Source: Acorus gramineus
Taxonomy: Eukaryota; Streptophyta; Magnoliopsida; Acorales; Acoraceae
Direction: 5' to 3'
Assembly (NCBI GenBank): GCA_030737835.1
Contig: CM060850.1
Coordinates: forward strand, 18,750,032 to 18,814,031
DNA length: 64,000 bases
Shown: in pieces, positions 1 through 10,210 of the stretch
Position numbering within the stretch: position 1 is the first letter of the stretch
How the letters are laid out: every line of letters begins with the position of its first letter
The notes under the pieces: model-generated
Seen by the model: the letters and a program-made list of their open reading frames with translations, nothing else
Told to the model about the DNA's origin: nothing
Database searches by the model: none
Made by a program: the position numbers and the translations under genes

Positions 1-1170
1 GAGCTGCGGGCGGCCCGCGAGGCAGTTCCGCAGGTTCCTCTGGTGGCAGATCCACCTGTGGTACCCGACGTACCCCCAGTCCCTGTGGTTGTTCCAGCGG
101 CGAGGGTTCAGGATCCCCAGGAGAGGGAGGTGGTGCTAGAGGCTGCAGCGCGAGTGCAGCAGAGTGGCCTCGCAGCCTTTCTGAAGCTCCACCCTCCCGA
201 GTTCCACGGTCAGACGGAGGACCCCCTTGCTCCCGAGAGATGGTTGAGGGAGGTGGATACGATCTTCTCGACCATGCTTTGCACCGATCGCCAGCGTGTC
301 TCCCTGGCCACCTTTATGTTGAAGGGTAACGCCGCCGACTGGTGGGCTACCCGAGTGGTGGACATCCCCGAGGGAGTGGAGCAGCTTTCTTGGGCGGGAT
401 TCCGGAGGTATTTCCTGGAGGAGTACTTCCCGTTCTCGACGCGCCAGATCGTGATGCGGGAGTTCGAGCAGCTGACGCAGGGCTCCATGTCTGTCGTCGA
501 CTACTCCACGCGCTTCACGAGGCTCTCCAGATTTGCTCCAGCCTTGGTGATGGATGAGGACACGCGGTGCCGCCGTTTTGAGTTGGGTCTCAGCAGCGCC
601 ATTCGGGTGCATGTCACCTCCCAGGCATTCACGAGGTTCTCGGACTTGGTGTCTCGGGCGAAGACAATCGAGCGAGACCTCGGGATCATCGTGGGGGTTC
701 CGACCCCTTTTGCAGATCAGATGTCTTCCGGGAGCCAGGACCAGGGACAGCGCAAGAAGAAGAGGCCCCGCTTCGATCAGCCAGCGGCTGCCTCTCCTCC
801 AGTCGATGTGGTCCCAGTGCGAGGTCCAGCACCCATGGCAGCAGTGCCCATCCAGTCCAGGCAGCCGGAGAAGCGGCGCTGCTTCCACTGTCAGCGCATC
901 GGGCATATCAGGTACAATTGCCCTGATGCTGGCCGACCCCGCGTGCTGCCTCCGTAGCAGCACCAGCAGCAGCAGTTCCAGCAGCAGCAGCCTCCGCGCC
1001 AGCCGCAGCAGCAGCCTCAGCGTCAGCAGCAGCCACAGGGTGGCCGAGTCGACCAGTGGAGGCAGCCAGTGCAGCCGGTGAGGCGTGCCCCTGCTCCTCA
1101 GCCGCAGCTTGTCCAGGGCAGAGTTGCAGCGCTTTCGGCCGAGGAGGCGCAGGCTTCGGGTATCATGGTT
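1..1170 (+). pseudogene. gag fragment, Ty3/Gypsy L1 family (element A)
   Basis: Gag forms the virus-like particle that packages retrotransposon RNA. An open frame covers 43-957. It holds the retrotransposon-gag core (KLHPPEF, AADWW and REFEQLTQGSMSV segments) and a CCHC zinc knuckle at about 881-932 (CFHCQRIGHIRYNC, C-X2-C-X4-H-X4-C), which is the RNA-binding element. The frame ends at a TAG at 955-957, where the sister copy has CAG within a glutamine-rich run (CAG-rich to about 1040). That stop is therefore a C-to-T nonsense change inside what was a continuous gag-pol frame. Homology continues to about 1170 and then breaks into unrelated LTR material. The true start is upstream of the window. 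Confidence 0.85.
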
Positions 1171-1174
1171 CGAG

Positions 1175-1983
1175 GTATTATCTTGTGTTCCCAGCTCTCT
1201 AATATAAGGATAGGTGTGTGTGTGGTTGGTAGCTGTTATGCCAAGTGTGTGTGGTATTTCGATTAGTGAAGTATCAAGAATGGTTGTTCGGGTTGAGGAA
1301 GCGGGGTTATAGCCGTCCTGGCAGAGAGTTTCCACCAGTAGGTACCACCGATGCAGTCGGAGGGGTACTGATCGTGGGAGTATACCAGGTAGAGGCTACC
1401 CGGGAGAGGATTATTGAATAGTGTCGCGAGCGTGGAATAGCTCTCCCCTTCGTTGGATCCGCGTAGTACAGCCCCGGCGTTAGACAGGCTTCCGGTCAGA
1501 GGACCGGGTAAGCTACGGAGCGGGGAGAGGCTACCGGTGGACCGGGGGTGAAGAGCAGTCTAAGTCTCTCCCTAAGTCCCAAAATGTCTCCTTTCGGGAG
1601 TGAGGGTGTGGATGAGGCGAAGGCGGGTCGCTCGTGACCTATTTGTAGTTCGACCGTTCCCAAGGTTGTTGGGTCCGGTCTTGTTTTGGATGTTGAAGGA
1701 CATCGTTGGGCGATCATCTGGATGTAGATGATCCAGAAGGGTTAGAAGTGTTCTTGAAAGGTGATGCCTTCTTCTAGTGTTCCTGTCTGGATTAAGGGGC
1801 CTTGTGAAGTCAGCGTTGAAACCCGGGCTAGGGTACTTCGTGTTCCTTGTTTGGTTGTCGGGGTATCCTATATCGGGATTTCATGGTGCCCTCCCGAGGT
1901 TTCTTTTCCCAGGCAAGGAATACCATGGAAGCATTAAATGGATGTAAGATCAGGTGCGAGTTTTGGATGGAGTTAAGGCCTTT
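1175..1983 (+). mobile_element. Foreign L2 LTR/leader fragments embedded in element A
   Basis: Homology to gag-pol stops at about 1175 and resumes at 1984. The intervening 0.8 kb resembles two separate parts of the L2 element downstream. About 1210-1735 matches the L2 LTR near 54230-54895 (CCTTCGTTGGATCC repeat, GATGTAGATGATCCAG). About 1750-1925 matches the L2 internal leader near 59420-59590 (GGATTAAGGGGCC, TTGTTTGGTTGTCGG). This part of element A was therefore assembled from three sources. No gene is visible here. Confidence 0.7.
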
Positions 1984-2513
1984 TGGGCTGTGTGATTTTT
2001 GGTGAAGGCATATCTGTGGACCCGGGCAAGACGCTCGTCGCGTCAAATTGGCGTCGACCGTCGAACCCCGCAGGGATTCGGAGTTTCCCGAGTTTGGCGG
2101 GTTATTGTAGGAGGTTTGACGAGGGTTTCTCGAAGATAGCTGTTCCTCTTAACCGCCTTACTCGAAAGGATGTCCGGTTCGAGTGGTCCCCGTCTTGCGA
2201 GGAGAGCTTCCTGGAGTTTAAGCGGAGGCTTGCCTCAGTGCCAATTCTTACCCCTCCGTTTGGGAGTGGTGGGTTCACAGTGGGAGAGGGGTGTGTCCAC
2301 GATCCTGCTCACGTCATCCCGTTCGAGCCGCTCGTCTTCGAGCCGGACTGTCACTCGTGGAGCAGATAATTGTGATCATGGACCGCCGCGTGAAGAGGCT
2401 TCACACCAAGACCGTCCAGTTGGTCGAGATGCGATGGCGGCACCGTTCCAATTCCAAGGACACTTGGGAGCCCAAGGGTGCCAGACGTGACGCGTATCCG
2501 CATCTTTTCCCCT
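1984..2513 (+). pseudogene. pol remnant: RT/RNase H border joined to integrase C-terminus and chromodomain
   Basis: Bases 1984-2284 encode the end of RT and the start of RNase H (residues like [13 protein letters not shown], then [10 protein letters not shown]), homologous to 13435-13735. The sequence then jumps to the integrase tail and chromodomain-like end (HDPAHVIPFEPLVFEP, then a frame reading to DAYPHLFPS), homologous to 15400-15622. About 1.7 kb of pol is missing at the joint. Several frame breaks are present, so no protein is expected. The chromodomain-like tail supports a chromovirus (Tekay/Del-type) assignment. Confidence 0.8.
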
Positions 2514-2551
2514 CCTATATGTTTTTGCATATTTTGAGGACAAAATTTCCT

Positions 2552-2564
2552 AAGGGGGGAAGAA
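2552..2564 (+). other. Polypurine tract of element A
   Basis: A run of A and G (AAGGGGGGAAGAA) sits immediately before the LTR start TGTTATATATG. This is the expected site of plus-strand DNA priming. The same arrangement occurs at 15658-15669. Confidence 0.85.
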
Positions 2565-2812
2565 TGTTATATATGTGTCACTTTTAACCTTCTGGTAACC
2601 GTTGGGACATTCTGGCAGTTTTTCGTTTTTTTCATTTTTCGATCGGAACTACTAAAATTTTGGGCTGTTAGCTATCGCCCTGAGATTGAGGACTCCGATT
2701 AAAAATCTAACTGCATATTATGTGTCCTGGCGCCATTCTAAGCCACTCACGAAAATTTCATCGAATTCCGGTAACGTTTCAGAATTTCACAGTTCCGGGG
2801 CGTATCCGGGTT

Positions 2813-2917
2813 TTGACCGAGCGAGAAGTCATTGGGAAACTTTGACTTGGTCAATGTGGACCCTTGACTTGGTCAAATGATTTTGGATTTTAGTGTGGTT
2901 GGGTTGACTAGGGTCAA
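2813..2917 (+). promoter_or_regulatory. W-box cluster in L1 U3
   Basis: Seven TTGACC/TTGACT cores on both strands lie within 105 bp (starts 2813, 2842, 2849 reverse, 2864, 2871 reverse, 2904, 2912 reverse). W-boxes are the known binding core of plant WRKY factors. Related clusters occur in the other L1a copies, at about 6780-6900, 17945-18055, 45365-45475 and 49565-49680. Function here is inferred. Confidence 0.6.
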
Positions 2918-2992
2918 ACCACACTTCAGCCTCCCTAAGCTAGCTTAAACCCTAATTAACCTAGCTTAGCCTAATCTAAGTGAGGTTTGACT

Positions 2993-2999
2993 TATATAA
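2993..2999 (+). promoter_or_regulatory. TATA box of L1 LTR
   Basis: TATATAA downstream of the W-box cluster and upstream of the pyrimidine-rich leader. The equivalent is TATTTAA at 18114-18120 and TATATATA at 45541-45548. Confidence 0.55.
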
Positions 3000-3983
3000 T
3001 GAAAGCTAAAAAGTTGCCATGCACTATTCATTGTCTTCTCCAAAAGCTTTATCTCTCTCCCCCTCTCTCTTTTTCAAGCTTTTGAGCCACCTAGGGTGCC
3101 CAAACCTTAAAACCTAAAACATAGAAAGGGTAGATCCGGTCCCGATCTACACCCCGGTGGTTTCAAATTCCAATTCCGGCGTGTCTTGCCCTTTCCCCAC
3201 CCTCTCTTCTCCTCAGATCTGAGCCTATTCGGAGGTGGGAAGAGGTCTCGGTGGTGGAGACCCTTGGAGAGGAGTTTCGGTGCGCGGAGAGCAACCGAAC
3301 AACCCTTCCTCCCCTTGGTAAGCTCTTCTTCCTCTTCTTTTTGGTTTAGATGCTTGTTAGGAGGGGGATTTTGAGGTTGGGTGGTGGTCGGCGGCTGTGG
3401 GTGGCTGTTGGTGGTGGTTGGGAGGCGGTCGGAGGCCATTGGTGGCCGGTGGTTGGTGGTAGAGGTGCTCGGACAGGTTGGTGGTCTGTCCCGGGCAGGA
3501 TGGCAGCGGGCGCAGTCGGCAGCGCATCAAGTGGCCGGGCACACGAGGGCGTGCGCGCGGTCGTGCGCTCGGGTGGTGCAGGGGGGGGGGGCGTGCTGGG
3601 CGCGCTGGATAGGCGGGCAGCTGGCAGGCAGTGCTCGGGCAGCAGGCGAGCGGTGCTCGGGTCACTCGGCGATGCGCGCAGGCAGGCGGCGCGGGCAAGC
3701 GGCGTGAAGGCTGGCAGGCGCGTGCTGCCAGGCGCGCTGGGGGCGTGTTGCCGAGCGTGCGCGTGGGTGATGGGTGAGGGTCCTGGGTGCTGGGTGCTGG
3801 GCGTTCTGGGTGTTGGGCGTGCTGGGTGTCCTGGGCGAGGGTGCTGGGCGCTGGACGCTGAGCACCGTGCAGGAGAATGCGCGCGGGGCGCTGGGCAGAG
3901 GCGCAGGCGTGCGCGCGGTGAGGTGAGCAGTGGGTGCGAGCGGGTGGTGCGGGGCACTGCGCTGGGGCGCAGTGCGTGCGGGT

Positions 3984-3988
3984 GCGCA
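3984..3988. other. Target-site duplication, left (GCGCA)
   Basis: GCGCA immediately precedes the antisense LTR; GCGCC at 7139-7143 follows it. Four of five bases match, as expected for an older 5-bp duplication with one substitution. Confidence 0.7.
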
Positions 3989-6900
3989 TGTCACGCCCCA
4001 GGGTCGGCCGACCCCGGGGCACGACAAGTGTATATATGATGTCAGTAAACAGGAGTTCAATAACATACTCGCACAACAGCTAAAATGACACACAGACAAC
4101 AAAAGCAGGGCTGACATGATATATACACCAATAGCGGAAGCTAAAGACTGAATCTGTAATTCAAAGACACATTACAGACTCGATACATAATCAACTGTCC
4201 TGTGAGAGCCAATATATACAAAGACATCCAATAATACACAGACGCGTGCCCAAGCACGGAATAAATACATACAATCACAAGGGATGCTGATAGCCTCTGA
4301 TACTCGCGGGACGTGGTGCTACTCCGCTACTGATGAAGTCCCTCGGGGAGCTCTTCCTCCAGATCCGACTCAGATGACACTGGAGAAAAATATTATGCGA
4401 GGGGTGAGCCACACGCTCAGTGAACAGCACAACCCATGCCCCACAATTTATATTAACCACCAGATATTATTAATCCACAATCTCATTATTAAAAGCCACA
4501 AAATGGCAACAGCTATACAGGCCAGTGGGTCGCTATCGCCAACCCACTACACCCTCACCCTCACCCCTCAATAGGTGACATAGGATATTGGGACTTATTA
4601 GCCTGATAATCATCCATACACAATCATACACCCTCACCCTCACCCCTCAATAGGTGACATAGGATATTGGGACTAACAATCCAGTGGGTCGCTACATCGC
4701 CAACCCACCACACCCTCACCCTCACCCCTCAATAGGTGACATAGGATATTGGGACTGACTAGGCTGTTGGTCACCCTTGGTCCACCGATAGTCTCTCCTC
4801 CACTCTGTAGGCCGCTTGGCCTTCACCCACACTTCAGCACAGTCCGTCACAAATATCGGGAGGCGCCTACTGATGGGAGCCCTCGGAAGGGACGGCCTTT
4901 CTAACGTTGGGGCAGTCTCTACACGGATCCAACGAAGGGAAACAGAACAGCCTATCCATACGCATATGATCCACTCGGATCCGCCGACCACACATCTCTA
5001 CAACTCTAATGCCTTGAATTCTTCAGAATTCCAACAGGGCGCATAACCAAGATGCGGGGAAACATGCGTTATAATAATAAAGAGGTTGGAATATTAACGG
5101 GGAAAGAATCCTTGGGAGGGCAGCGTGAGGTCCCGATATAGGACATCCCGACAACCAAACAAGGAACACGGAGTACCCTAGCCCGGGTCTCACCGCTGTC
5201 CTCGCGAGGCCCCTCCCCTATAATATTCACTAAGACAGGCTAATAATCACGTGCTCACATTTTATTTAAATAAATTAAACTAAATGGGAACATGCATCGG
5301 TCAGGGCTTTCCTAGCATGGAAACATGATAACAGGGTGCATGGTTCTTATACGGGTCCTAAGGGTATAAGTCCCTAGCATACAAATCTAGGGTGGCATGC
5401 ATACTACAGATTATCATGCTTACATAATTTTCATATTAAACAGGTTAATATTTACTATGGTGCCCAGGGGAGGACGGTACACGCCCAAGTGCATGTAACG
5501 CCTCCCTACTGGGTTGGATCGTCCCACTCACCGGTAGCCGGGTCGTCGCGCGACCGTCCGTCAAGATCTGCAAAATAGGGTACTCAAATCGGTGAGTAAA
5601 ATACACAAATAAACCCAAAAATACATTAAAATACACAACACTCGGACAAGCGTACATACGGCCTGTACGCACGCGAGCCCGAGCACCCCGACTCACTCCC
5701 GAACCCCCGGGCAGCCATTCGCATAGCCACCCGCACGCGCACGCACGAATGCGCATGCACGCACGCACGCCGGCACCATCGGCGCATTGTCGCGCGCCTG
5801 CCCGCGTGCCCCGACGCACTGCCGTACGCACGCTCGCGGGCGCCCGCGCGCCCCACGCGTCCAGCCCAGCGCGCCCCCGCGCGCAATGCGCGCACGCCCT
5901 AGCACGCGCACGCACTGGTCCCCAGCTCCGCGCCCAGGCGCATGCCCAGGCGCCCTGCCCCGCACCCAGGCGCAGTGCCCAGGTGTCCTGCCCGCGCGCG
6001 CACCCGCGCACACTCCCGAGCACACCCCCGCTCGCGCCAGCACCCGCACGCACCCGCGCACCCGCGCGTAGCGCTCAGCGCCCAGCACCCGCACCCAGCG
6101 CCCAGCACCCAGCACCCGCGCCCAGCGCCCAGCTCCACCCGACCGCATGCCCGCGCGCACGCGCCCTGCCATCTGCTTCGCCTGCTGCACTGCCTGTTGC
6201 ACTGCCTGCCTGCCAGCCTACCCGGGACAGCCTGCCAGCCCGCCCGAGCCACTCTACCACCACCCACCGGCCACCAACGGCCTCCAACCACCTCCAACCG
6301 CCACCGATGGCCACCCACAGCCACCCCAACTCAAAAACATCATCCTATCAAGCATCTAAACAAGAAATGAAGGAAAGAAAGCCTTACCCAAGGAAGGAAA
6401 GGAAGGGAAGGGGAGTTGGGTTGCTCTCCGCGCACCGAAACGCTTCCCCAAAGGTCTCCACCACCAAGACCTCCTCCCACCTCCGAAAGGGCTCAGATCT
6501 GAGGAGAAGAGAGGGCGGAAGAAAGGGCAAGACACGCCGGAATTCGAATATGAAAACACCGGGGTGTAGATCGGGACCGAATCTATCCTTTCTATGTTTT
6601 GGGTTTTAAGTTCTAAGCCCTCTAGGTGGCTCAAACTAAGAAAAAGAGAGAGGGGGAGAGAGAAAATGCATTTGGGAAGATGATGAATAGTGAAGGGCAC
6701 TTTTTGCTACCCACTTAAATAAGTCAAACCACTCTTAATTAGGGTTAACCAAACTTAATTAGGGCTAAGAGAGGCTTTAAGTGGGATTTGACTTGGGTCA
6801 ACCCAACCACACAAAAAGACAAAAAGGGTTGACCAAGTCATGGGCCCACTTTGACCGAGTCAACTCTCCCAATGACTTCTCTCTCGGTCAAAACCCACAT

Positions 6901-7138
6901 ACGCCCCGGAACTTCGAAATTCTGAAACGTACCGGAATTCGACGAAATTTTCGTGAGCGGCTTGGAATGGCACCAGGACACATAATATGCACTTACATTT
7001 TGAATCGGAGCCCTAAATCTCAGGCGATAGCTAACAACCTAAAATTTTAGCGGTTCTGATCGAAAAACGAAAAAAACTGAAAAACTACCAGAATGTCCCA
7101 ACGGTTACCAGAAGGTTAAAAGTGACACATATATAACA
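3989..7138 (-). mobile_element. Solo L1 LTR (S1), antisense, nested in the element A LTR
   Basis: Read on the minus strand it starts TGTTATATATGTGTCAC at 7138 and ends GGGGCGTGACA at 3989 (3150 bp), with no internal region. Near-matching 5-bp repeats flank it. It keeps the full L1 organisation: W-boxes (6780-6900), exon-1-like leader, GC-rich interior (about 5640-6340), the 36-nt block 5532-5567, the hairpin 5468-5506, G-rich minisatellite units (4553-4760) and the acidic-frame block near 4320-4375. Solo LTRs arise by recombination between the two LTRs of one element. The long frames across it (for example 5749-6609) are compositional artefacts. Confidence 0.9.
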
Positions 7139-7618
7139 GCGCCGGTGCGGGGGGCTGGTCGAGCGGATAGTGCGAGTGGGTGATGCGAGCGGGTGGTGCG
7201 CGCGGGGTGCGCGCAGAGCGAGGCGAGGGCAGCGGAGGTGCGCGCGGGGCGAGGCGCTGGGCGCGCGGGGCATGTGGTGTGCGCGCGGGCCAGTGCGGGG
7301 CGTGCGGTGTGCGCGCGGGTTGCTGCGCTGGGGCGCAGTGGACGCGCGGTACACCCAGGGAGCTCGGCGGCGTGTCCAGGCGTGCGGGCAGGGGCTCGGC
7401 AGGGCGCCTGGGCGCGCGGGCTAGGGCGCGGCGGCTCATCCGGGGGCGGGTGGCCGTGCGGGTGTTTGCCGGGAGTGCGGGAGTGAGTCGGGGTGCTCGG
7501 GCTAACGTGCGTACGTGCCGCATGTACGTTTGCCCGAGTGTTGGGTACTTTTAGAGTGTTTTGTGTATTTTTGTGATGATTGTGGATTTTACTCACCAGT
7601 TAAATACCTGTCTTGCAG

Positions 7619-7654
7619 ATTTTGACGGACGGTCGCCCGACGACCCGGCTACTG
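7619..7654 (+). other. 36-nt exon-like block in L1 LTR
   Basis: Preceded by CTGTCTTGCAG (acceptor-like) and followed by GTGAGTGG (donor-like). The same block occurs at 16181-16216, 19245-19280, 22728-22763, 24529-24564 and, on the minus strand, 5532-5567, 41247-41282 and 57134-57169. The copy at 9228-9264 is 37 nt and that at 48286-48320 is 35 nt. With an upstream G it can read DLDGRSRDDPTS or close variants. A spliced exon is inferred; no transcript evidence is available. Confidence 0.5.
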
Positions 7655-7679
7655 GTGAGTGGGACGATCCAACCCAGTA

Positions 7680-7718
7680 GGGAGGCGTTACATGCACTTG
7701 GGCGTGTACCGTCCTCCC
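7680..7718 (+). other. Conserved hairpin in L1 LTR
   Basis: Outer arms GGGAGG and CCTCCC, and an inner arm of about seven pairs around a six-base loop. It lies 26 nt after the 36-nt block. Equivalents: 9290-9328, 19306-19344, 24590-24628 (plus) and 5468-5506, 48222-48260 (minus). The arms change together to GAGAGG/CCTCTC at 22789-22827, 41183-41221 and 57069-57108. The paired changes point to selection or strong constraint on folding. Confidence 0.6.
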
Positions 7719-10011
7719 CTGGGGCACCATAGTAGATATTAACCTGTAAAATATGAACTATGCAAGCATGATAATGTGTAGTATGCATGCCACCCTAGAC
7801 TTTGTATGCTAGGGACTTATACCCTTAGGACCCGTATAAGAACCATGCACCCTGTTATCATGTTTCCATGCTAGGAAGCCCGACCGATGCATGTTCCCAT
7901 TTAGTTTAATTTATTTAAATAAAATGCGAGCATGTGATTATTAGCCTGTGTTAGTGAATATTATAGGGGAGGGGCCTCGCGAGGACAGCGGTGAGACCCG
8001 GGCTAGGGTACTCCGTGTTCCTTGTTTGGTTGTCGGGATGTCCTATATCGGACCTCACGCCGCCCTCCCAAGGATTCTTTCCCCGATAATATTCCAACCT
8101 CTTTATTATTATAACACATGTTTCCCGCATCCTGGTTATGCGCCCTGTTGGAATTCTGAAGAATTCAAGGCATTAGAGTTGTAGAGATGTGTGGTCGACG
8201 GATCCGAGTGGATCATATGCGTATGGATAGGCTGTTCTGTTTCCCTTCGTTGGATCCGTGTAGAGACTGCCCCAGCGTTAGAAAGGCCGTCCCTTCCGAG
8301 AGCTCCCATCAGTAGGCGCCTCCCGATATTTGTGACGGACTGTGCTGAAGTGTGGGTGAAGGCCAAGCGGCCTACGGAGTGGAGGAGAGACTATCGGTGG
8401 ACCAAGGGTGACCAACAGCCTAGTCAGTCCCAATATCCTATGTCACCCATAGAGGGGTGAGGGTGAGGGTGTGGTGGGTCAGCCATGAGGTGACTCACTG
8501 GTTTGTGGAATTGTGGTCTAAGGATGATTATTAGATTAGTATGTCCCAATATCCTATGTCACCTATTGAGGGGTGAGGGTGAGGGTGTGGTGGTTCGGCG
8601 ATGTACGAACCACTGGATTTTATGATGTTATGCCACTTTGAGGCTGGTTGTTGTTTAATTGTGGTTAATATAGCTGTGATGCATGGGTTGTGCTGTTCAC
8701 TGAGCGTGTGGCTCACCCCTCGCATATGTTTTCTCCAGTTGCCACTGAGCCGGATCAGCAGGAGGAGCCTTCCAGGGATTCCTTCAGTAGCGAAGCAGCG
8801 CTACGTCCCGCGAGTGTTAGAGGCTATCAGCATCCCTTTTTGGCTGTATGTATTTTATTTCCGTGCTTGAGCACGCGTTTGTATATATTCAGTTGTATAT
8901 TGTGTATATTGGCTCTCACAGGACAGATGATTGTGTATCGAGTCTGTAGTATGTTTTATTTACAGATTCAGTCTTTCGCTTCCGCATTTGGTGTATATAT
9001 CATGTCAGCCTCTTTGTTGTCTGTGTGTCATTCTAGTTGCTTGTTTATGGTATATTATTGACCTCCTGTGTAGATTCTGATATTATATATACACTTGCCG
9101 CGTCACGGGGACGGCCGCCCTTGGGCCGTATGTACGTTTGTCCGAGTGTTGGGTACTTTTAGTGTATTTTTGTGTATTTTTGTGGTATTTGTGGATTTTA
9201 CTCACCAGTTGATACCCTGTCTTGCAGATCTTGACGAAACGGTCGCGCGACGACCCGGATTCCGGTGAGTGGGACAATCCAACCCAGTTGGGAGGCGCTA
9301 TATGCACTTGGGCGTATACCGTCCTCCCCTGGGGCACCATAGATTAATATTAACCTGTTTAATATGTAATCCATACAAGCATGATTGATATGTAGTATGC
9401 ATGTTACCCTAGACTGAGTATGTTAGGGACTTGCACCCTTAGGTTGTGTAAGAGACATGCATCTTGTCCCCTTTGTTATCATGCTAGGAAAAGCCTCGGC
9501 CTTTGTATGCTCCTATTAGTTTAACTTGTTAAATTAAATGCAACTGGTAATATTATTGCATGCCTTAGGGAATATTTAAGGGGCCTTGTGAGGTCAACAT
9601 TGAGACCCGGGCTAGGGTGCTCCGTGTTCCTTGTTTGGTTGTCGGGATGTCCTATATCGGGACCTCATGGTGCCCTCCCAAGGTTTCTTTTCCCGTCTAT
9701 ATTAATGCATGTTCCCCGCATCTTGGTTATGCGCCCTGGAGGAATTCTGATGAATTCAAGACACTAGAGTTGTAGAGATGTATTGTCAGCGGATCCGAGT
9801 GGATCATATGTGTGGGTAGGCTGTTTCTCTTCCCTTCGTTGGATCCGTGTAGGAACTCCTCAGCGTTAGACAGGCTATCCTGATAGAGGGCTCCCATCAG
9901 TAGGCACCTCCTGATCTTGGACTCGGACTGTGCTGAATGTGGGAGTAGACCAGGCAAGCTACGGTGTGGAGGAGAGGCTATCGGTGGACCAAGGATGATT
10001 AACAGCCTAGT

Positions 10012-10210
10012 CAGTCCCAATATCCTATGTCACCTGTTGAGGGGTGAGGGTGAGGGTGTATGGATGTGTATGGATGTGTTTGGATGATTATCAGTCCCAA
10101 TATCCTATGTCACCTATTGAGGGGTGAGGGTGAGGGTGTATGGATGTGTATGGATGATTATAAGTCCCAATATCCTATGTCACCTATTTGAGGGGTGAGG
10201 GTGTGGTGGT
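10012..10210 (+). repeat. G-rich minisatellite in L1 LTR
   Basis: Three units of the form CCCAATATCCTATGTCACC followed by GAGGGGTGAGGGTGAGGG and a spacer with TATGGATGTG. Unit number varies among LTRs (compare 4553-4760, 8425-8595, 16970-17163, 20026-20211, 23720-23870, 25311-25462, 40150-40300, 47392-47530, 56148-56360). Confidence 0.85.

Larger units (their letters stand above)
1..2564 (+). mobile_element. Element A: rearranged internal region of an L1 (Tekay-like Ty3/Gypsy) retrotransposon
   Basis: The window opens inside gag; base 1 aligns with base 11101 of the better preserved copy downstream. The order is a gag fragment, a block of foreign LTR/leader sequence (about 1175-1983), a piece spanning the RT end and RNase H start (1984-2284), a jump directly to the integrase C-terminus (about 2290-2513), then a polypurine tract and the 3' LTR. 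Protease, most of RT, RNase H and the integrase core are missing. Assignment rests on near-identity to 11101-15622. The element is non-functional, and its 5' end lies outside the window. Confidence 0.85.
2565..3988 (+). repeat. L1 LTR (3' LTR of element A), first part
   Basis: Starts TGTTATATATGTGTCAC directly after the polypurine tract. It holds the shared U3 block (TTTTCGATCGGAACTACT and following), seven W-box cores (2813-2917), a TATA-like TATATAA at 2993-2999, pyrimidine-rich leader sequence, a possible splice donor CTTG/GTAAGC at 3317/3318, and a GC-rich interior to 3988. An antisense LTR interrupts it there; the remainder resumes at 7144. Combined length is about 3.4 kb. Confidence 0.9.
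7144..9112 (+). repeat. L1 LTR (3' LTR of element A), second part
   Basis: Continues the LTR interrupted at 3988: GC-rich interior to about 7500, TTGCAG at 7613-7618, the 36-nt block, a hairpin, the ACCCGGGCTAGGGTACTCCG block near 7996, minisatellite units (8425-8595), and a second acceptor TTCTCCAG at 8731-8738. The terminus reads into GGGACGGCCGCCC at about 9112, but the expected GGCGTGACA end is replaced by sequence from the middle of another L1 LTR. Confidence 0.85.

Noticed and set aside
136..1335. 399-codon open frame on the minus strand
   Set aside because: It is the complement of the gag fragment; its composition mirrors gag codons and it has no independent domain.
3350..4076. Overlapping frames of 200-239 codons rich in Gly/Arg or Pro/Arg/Ala
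   Set aside because: They lie in the GC-rich LTR interior where stops are rare. Their frames are not conserved between LTR copies.
4553..4760. CRISPR-like array of short repeats
   Set aside because: The units are LTR minisatellites with near-identical spacers, in a plant genome.
5749..6609. 286-codon frame rich in Pro, Ala and Arg
   Set aside because: Antisense of the S1 LTR GC-rich interior and leader; same compositional artefact.
8601..8870. Frame reading a serine/arginine-rich peptide over the second exon-like block
   Set aside because: It is open in several copies, but in B, C and E this phase meets TGA at once, whereas the acidic phase is open in almost all copies.
10012..10210. Interstitial telomere repeat
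   Set aside because: GGGTGA units look telomere-like, but the plant TTTAGGG repeat is absent and the array belongs to the LTR.
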